From Lepisosteus oculatus (lineage: Eukaryota > Chordata > Actinopteri > Semionotiformes > Lepisosteidae), in the NCBI RefSeq assembly GCF_040954835.1, contig NC_090711.1, forward strand, positions 255,501-319,500: DNA of 64,000 nucleotides, written 5' to 3'. The notes below the pieces were generated by a model. The model was not told where the DNA came from. It made no database searches and saw only the letters and a program-made list of their open reading frames with translations. The translations under genes and the position numbers were made by a program. The number at the start of each line of letters is the position of its first letter. Within the stretch, counting starts at the first letter, position 1. This document shows, one piece after another, positions 58,601-64,000 of this stretch.

Positions 58601-61600
58601 TTCCTATTTTTTTTTTATTTAACACAAGTGGGCAAAGGAAGGACTTTACCATTACCATTATGATGGGTACTTTCATCTTTCCAAAATAATAAAAGCCATC
58701 TATCTTCTTACATCAGAAAACCGTGCTGTAATACAAAACAAGCTCTGTTTTTGAGGGATTTCATTAGACCTTTCCTGGAGCTGGGAGGCCGGAGATCTAA
58801 TGACCTCTCTACACTCTGCACTTCTGAAAGCACTGGCTGTACACGTACTGCCTCTGACACGGAACTGCGGAGTCTGGATTTACTCTCCTTCACTTTTAAT
58901 ATTACAGTTTGATGTAACTTGAAACTGACGCAGAGGTTAGGGATTTTGAGTAGTGAGTAAACCCAAAATCGCGTGTAGTCAAGTTTTACCCCATAACCCT
59001 TCTGAACCCCCCCAAATTTGTACATGGAATGAAGAGGTGAGTGAGACCTGTATGCCATCAAGAGACTTGAAAAATCTGAACTTCAGCAAAATAAAAAAAA
59101 CAATTTACTTGGAAATGTCCGGCATAGAAAATGGTAACACTTTAGTTTGCAGATCATCTGCAAGTAAGTGATTATAAACAATCTTATAACAGTATTATTA
59201 TGATGTTAACAGTGGAATATTTAGAAAAGTAAGAGTATTATAGTACATACATATATAAGAATAATATTATAAGAAAAAAGGAGATGCTAACTGTAATACT
59301 CATACAATTTCCAATATTCTGTTACTGTTGATACCATAACTAATAAACCGTTAATAGGTTATTTATAACCACTGACCATGGAAACCTAACCTAAAGTGTT
59401 ACTGAGGAGAGCACTGATGTAACTTCTCTGCAAGAGGTAAAGGTGCATCACTTCAATAGAAGCTATGGGATGTTTTGTGAACATCACATTCTCTCTCCCT
59501 TCAGTGATCGACTACTGTTCGTTTGGAAATCACAGCTGTCAGCATGAGTGTGTCAGTGTCCTGAACGGCTACTTTTGTCGCTGTAATGAAGGATACACAC
59601 TCCTGGATGATGGGAAGACCTGCCAGTGTAAGTTGAGATCAGCGGCTACAAAATCACTGGAAACCCTCACTGCAGAGCCCACAGTCACAAATTAATACGG
59701 AAATACAGTTCACTTGCCTTAAAGAGTCTGGTCGTCATGCTGACCTGTGCTTTGCTCAGTGTGATTAACAGGGTTTGTGGTTTTGTGCTCAAGACCCTTG
59801 AGTGTCATTATTGTCCTAGATTAGCATATTATAAGTAAATATTTTCCCTCCAAACTAAGGCATTGGAATTTAATTTCCAAATTTTTCATAAATGAAAAAA
59901 ACAGGTCATGGTTAAATAAAAACTTTGGCCAAACCAACAATGGGAAATACAGTCCCAGTATTTTAAGGCAGCTTATTTCATCTTATAACCTCTTCCATTC
60001 ATAAATAAAAATTGTTTTTTTTTAATTGTGAATTGTTGGAGCAGATCAGAGATTAGGTTCAATCCTAGGCTTTAGTTTCCATGATCATTCAATCAATTCC
60101 TCCTCCTTCCCCAGATTACAGATTATTTTGGGATCAGCTCCTAAGTGTGATTGACAGATCATACCCCCAGCCCTGAACCCCAAAAGCCCATCCATGATCC
60201 CCCAGCTCTGATCCCCAAACCCCCGGCCCTGAGCCCCAAACTCTCAGCCCTAAGCCCTAAACCCACAGCTCTGATCCCCAAACCCTCAGCCCTGAGCCCC
60301 AAACCCTCAGCTCTGATGCTCCTGCAGTGCCTTTGTCTGCCCTTGGACTCACACCTGTCTCTTCCCACAGTGGAGGACCTGTGTAACACCGTGGAGCACG
60401 GCTGTGAGCACCGCTGCGTCAGCGCCCCCGGCTCCTACCACTGTGTCTGCCCTGAGGGCCAGCTGCTGCAGGAGGATGGGAAAAGCTGCAGCAGTACGTA
60501 TCAGAATCACTCAGGGCGAACAGCCTCTCTCCATCTCTGCAGCTTCTCTCACTCCTGCAGGTTTGAAACACACCTTTGTGCACAATAATACCATTCCCAC
60601 ACACAGAGCTCTATGTGACCTCCCACTGCTGACAGTGCAGGCAGAATACTGGGCTTCAAAGGGCCGAGTGGCACAGAGTCTGATATCTTTCTATCATTCA
60701 AAGTCACAGGTTACATATGCCAGATTTCTGATCTTTGACAGCCTGGAATGATTACCATCAAGCAAAAGCTTACAGGTGTCTAAACACACACACAAAGTAA
60801 TAAAAACTCTCACATGTTCACAAAACACTGTCTGAGTGTTAGGATGGAGGGTCTCTGGAAAACACTAAAGTCAAACTGTCAGTTGTATCTGTTGTGCCTT
60901 CCCCTTCAGCCTGCAGGAGCGCCAATATCGACCTGGTGATGGTCATCGATGGCTCGAAGAGCGTGCGCCCACAGAACTTCGAGCTGGTGAAGCAGTTTGT
61001 GAACCAGGTTGTGGATTCTCTGGACGTCTCGGCCCACGGCACACGGGTGGGGCTGGTCCAGTACTCAAGCCGAGTGCGTACCGAGTTTCCACTCAGCCAG
61101 TACAAGAGTGCTGAGGACATCAAGAATGCCGTGCTGAAGGTAGAGTACATGGAGAAGGGCACTATGACCGGGCTGGCGCTCAAACACCTGGTGGAGAACA
61201 GCTTCTCTGAAGCCGAGGGTGCTCGTCCACCCAGCAAGGGCATCCCCAGAGTCGGCCTGGTGTTCACCGATGGGCGATCCCAGGATGACATCACTGAGTG
61301 GGCTAAGAAGGCCAAGGATGCTGGTGAGGACCAGGATCCTTTATCACCTAAGAACATCAAACACACTTTGTCACCTATTTAGCTGTTTGTTATCTACCTG
61401 AAACACTTCTTTTCTTTAGCTTTGTGTTTCCTGCAGTATTGAAGTAAATTACATTTTACTGAAGGTAGACATGGGGAACTAAGGTCCCAGTAAAGATATA
61501 GTCTGCAGTGCAATGGAGAATGTGCATTTCAGCCACTCTCTTTTAAAAACTGTCTTAAGTGTTTTGTGCACTAAATGGACATTAGGAAGGATTTCTGCTG

Positions 61601-63976
61601 AAGATACTGTTTAGACTTTCTTGACAATATTCCTCCATCTTCTTTAGCTAGACGCCTTCTCCCTGTGTTGCCTTTCCACCCCCTCTCTCTGACTCCTCCT
61701 GGATGATCCTGGCCCTGCTCTCTCTCCTTGTCCTCCTGACCTCGGGTCTGCCCCTTCTCCCATCTCTCCCAGGCATCACCATGTACGCGGTGGGGGTGGG
61801 CAAAGCATTGGAGGAGGAGCTGAGGGAAATTGCCTCCGAGCCGGTGGACAAGCACTTCTTCTACACCACTGACTTCACTGCCATCAACCAGATCGCGGAG
61901 AACCTCAAACTCAACATCTGCGCAGGTACAGTTTACACAGAGAACACTCCAGACCTCCAGACGTCGTTTGTCCTCCTGTCTTTCAATACAATGTGATTGT
62001 ATGAAATGTGACAGCTGTGGTAATCAAGGCTGGGCCTGGACAGTGCTGGGTTGCGAGACCTCTAAGGAACGCCATGTCGCTGTCTGTCAAAGGTGTTGAC
62101 CAGTTGGTGAGTTTCCAGTCCAGTTCCACAGTGTGGTAACATTCAGAAACTGTGCTATAGGAGTTGCTGTCCTTTAAACAAGTCATTAAACAAAAGTCTC
62201 CCAGCCACTTGAATTTCACAGATCCCCGGTAACTGATGGCGAGAGTAGGAGTAATAACTCCAGTGTCCAGGTTGCATCTCACTCTGGGAGAGTGACATGG
62301 GCCCTCTCCAATATGTATGTCTCTCTGGGATCGTTTGTGATGGAAAGCACTATACAAATGCAAATTATTTAACCAAATAGGTACATCTGATTATTTCTTC
62401 TTTCCTTAAAGTAAACATTTTAACAATTTCCCATGGAGTTTGGTACATTGGAAATGAGAAGGATTAATGGGATGATGGGCACAGGAGTCTGTCAGTCCTC
62501 TCTCCTCTCTCCAAACCGCCTTGCCATTGCCCTTGCTGCTTGCTAATTGATTCCAGGATCTCCGCCAGCTTTTATTTGAAGGATCCCAGAAAACATGTTT
62601 CATATGTGCCCTGGAGAGAATGAGGAGAAGTGAGGTGCTTCCATGGGGTGTGCACCAGCTCACTGTCTGTCTCCTGTCTGTCTCCTGTCTGTCTCCTGTC
62701 TCAGAGGAGAGCCAGGGCGAGATTGAGGTGAAGGACCCATGTGCCTGCGAGAGCTTGGTGGAGTTCCAGCAAAGCACCTTGAGCACCCTGGAGCAGCTGA
62801 CACAGAAACATATCCTTTCTAAGGCTAAGCTAGACCCACAGACCCATGGCCAGCTCTGGTCTGGCCCATCTTACTGAGAGCGACAGCCATATCGCAGACA
62901 CTAGGTCCAACACACAGTGCAGGGGTGGGACATGGAGCTGACACAAATGGAACATCTTGCACAGTGGCCTATGCCTCTGGGACCTCCATCTCTTTGTACT
63001 GTTTTGTCCCTTGTTGACTGCACCTTGATATTCCATAGGAGCGAGACAGAGCACTGCCTGAAAGAGCAGACAAAGTGTGTACACTGCCCCACTCAGACAC
63101 TGCTGTGTGATGAGTAAGAGGGCTTCAATGACTCTTTGTGAGGATGTTCTCTGCATGCTTGACCTCTGCCCCAAGTGTCGATCTGGCTGGAAAGAGATCC
63201 TTGTGAATTTCACTCATTCGGAAGCTAATGTGCCCGCAGAAGGTTCCTTTACAGGAGAGCTGCCAAAAGTGGTTTCTTTTCACTGATTTATTATTTGTCT
63301 TTTAAATGATCACGAACACGTGATGGAGGTTGGTGAACAATGAGAGTTTTATGGCTGCAGCCTTAAGCAGGAGTTATAAAATTCAGATCCACCAGCTGTG
63401 GTCTGCCAGATTCCACATGCTGCAATGTCAATATACCAAGGCGCACTTTCTCATGACAGGTACACTAACAGCGCAGTGCTAGTTTGATATGCCCAAGATT
63501 GTTTATAGTCTTTAAAAAGAAATGAAAGCAGTGCCAGGCCAGTGAGTTTCTGTGTTTAAAAGTGTATATGTGAGAGAAGTGTGTTCTGCAGAAAAGGAGG
63601 GGCTAGAGGCCTCTTTAAATCATCAACAGCTGAAAAACCTGGAATGAGTGTTTACTGTGTTTCATATAAGCAATCAATTATCCAGTTACTGCTTATTAAG
63701 CACTGTGGAGCTATAATATAGACATGAACTGAAAGGCTGTGTGGCTGAGATCAGAACTGCACACAGCAGCATAGTGCTCTCTCCTCTGAGTCCGCTCTCT
63801 AAACACTGTGCTCTCTGAACCTAACGCTCAGTAACAGCTCACTGAAGACTACGTAAGAGCTCAATATGACGATAGCACAACACGGGCTTTCTCTGCAAGT
63901 TCCTTAACAGCTGGCACTGGCAGGGATGACGGCCCGGCTGGAAGATCTGGAGAACCAGCTGCTGTCCAGGAAGTGA
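55601..63976 (+). CDS. matn4: Matrilin-4
   Basis: Secreted oligomeric adaptor of the extracellular matrix that links collagen and proteoglycan networks. Exons: 55601-55661, 55902-56465, 56852-56974, 58030-58152, 59505-59627, 60371-60493, 60910-61323, 61773-61925, 62705-62809, 63918-63976; 1848 nt, 615 aa (human 622), stop TGA at 63974. Domain order is the matrilin-4 pattern: signal peptide [18 protein letters not shown]1 with MIDAS DSSRS, GTMTG and TDGRP; four EGF-like modules with six Cys each; VWA2 with DGSKS, GTMTG and TDGRS over two exons; then the CACES cysteine pair that links subunits and a heptad coiled coil ending [17 protein letters not shown]3 has an NHS N-glycosylation sequon. Exon 2 could start at 55899 instead, adding one Ala. 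No key residue is missing. The last intron is AT-AC. The gene is divergent to rbpjl. The 3' UTR runs off the window. Confidence 0.97.
57715..57893. repeat. Four-unit minisatellite (about 43 bp per unit) in matn4 intron 3
   Basis: Four units share CTGGACAGGACACCAGTCC and ATCACAGGACACAAG-type blocks. Units 3 and 4 are the most alike. It is related in sequence to the array near 2.3 kb and to the SINE-like repeat interior. Confidence 0.8.
60169..60316. repeat. GC-rich minisatellite, 18-bp period, matn4 intron 5
   Basis: About eight copies of an AGCCCTGAGCCCCAAACC-like unit end 55 bp before exon 6 of matn4. The period is a multiple of three and the array is open in the same frame as EGF4. Confidence 0.85.
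62318..62372 (+). mobile_element. Short LINE/SINE tail remnant in a matn4 intron
   Basis: GGAAAGCACTATACAAATGC resembles the common fish tail of the form 'aaagcgctatataaat'. It sits in intron 8 of matn4. Short and eroded. Confidence 0.35.
62663..62704 (+). repeat. matn4: 11-bp pyrimidine repeat forming a 3' splice tract
   Basis: CTGTCTGTCTC occurs three times in tandem (62663-62695), followed by CTGTCTCAG, the acceptor of exon 9. The repeat supplies the polypyrimidine tract. Confidence 0.85.
62810..63917 (+). other. matn4: U12-type AT-AC intron of matn4
   Basis: The 5' splice site reads ATATCCTTT directly after exon 9, exactly the minor-spliceosome consensus, and no usable GT follows exon 9. 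The 3' end has the U12 branch motif TTCCTTAAC at 63900-63908, then AC at 63916-63917, about 10 nt downstream. Joining 62809 to 63918 gives ...[14 protein letters not shown]..., which aligns without a gap to the human coiled coil. Using the AG at 63909-63910 instead would break the frame. Matrilin genes are known for an AT-AC intron at this place in the coiled coil. Confidence 0.93.
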
Positions 63977-64000
63977 GGTGCAGATCTTCTGTTGAAGGGG

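Overview
This is vertebrate nuclear DNA. The genes are spliced, with GT-AG introns and one AT-AC intron, and the intergenic DNA is AT-rich, CpG-poor and full of decayed retroelements. Repeats of fish type (a 5S rRNA-derived SINE, a tRNA-like-headed SINE, an L2-like 3' tail) and single-copy orthologues of human 20q13.12 genes point to a ray-finned fish. A non-teleost such as gar or bowfin is possible but only an inference. I saw no bacterial, phage, plasmid or CRISPR content.

Three protein-coding genes can be assembled exon by exon. (1) oser1, minus strand, coding exons between 18317 and 20840, a 308-aa model. Its CpG-rich first exon and promoter (about 21.43-21.88 kb) carry a FOXO-type site, two CRE-like sites and a heat-shock-type palindrome. 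(2) rbpjl, minus strand, coding exons from 49604 (tentative start) down to 39472, a 493-aa model. It encodes the RBPJ-like DNA-binding subunit of the pancreatic PTF1 complex. (3) matn4, plus strand, 55601-63976, a complete 615-aa matrilin-4 with signal peptide, VWA, four EGF modules, VWA and coiled coil. Its last intron is U12-type AT-AC. rbpjl and matn4 are divergent, about 6 kb apart, as in human.

Layout: 1-18 kb has no recognised gene but holds a solo LTR with target-site duplications (3067-3939) and a SINE-like repeat (17.16-17.63 kb) containing a MITE-like hairpin. 18.3-21.9 kb is oser1. 22-39 kb has no recognised gene but contains a diverged 5S-SINE copy, CTCF-like motifs, a TSD-flanked 116-bp retro-insertion, an orphan CpG island near 29.6-30.0 kb and a few splice-bounded orphan ORFs. 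39.1-49.6 kb is rbpjl, with a 250-bp TG tract in an intron. 49.6-55.6 kb is the divergent intergenic region, which holds a 5S-derived SINE with an embedded CTCF-like motif about 1 kb upstream of matn4. 55.6-64.0 kb is matn4, with minisatellites in its introns.

The three genes do not form one pathway: oser1 is a stress-response nuclear protein, rbpjl a transcription factor and matn4 an extracellular matrix adaptor. I found no convincing new multi-gene system. The most interesting leads are the regulatory motifs, the SINE-borne CTCF-like motifs and the orphan exon candidates. All exon boundaries come from reading splice sites and from remembered family sequences; no search was run.
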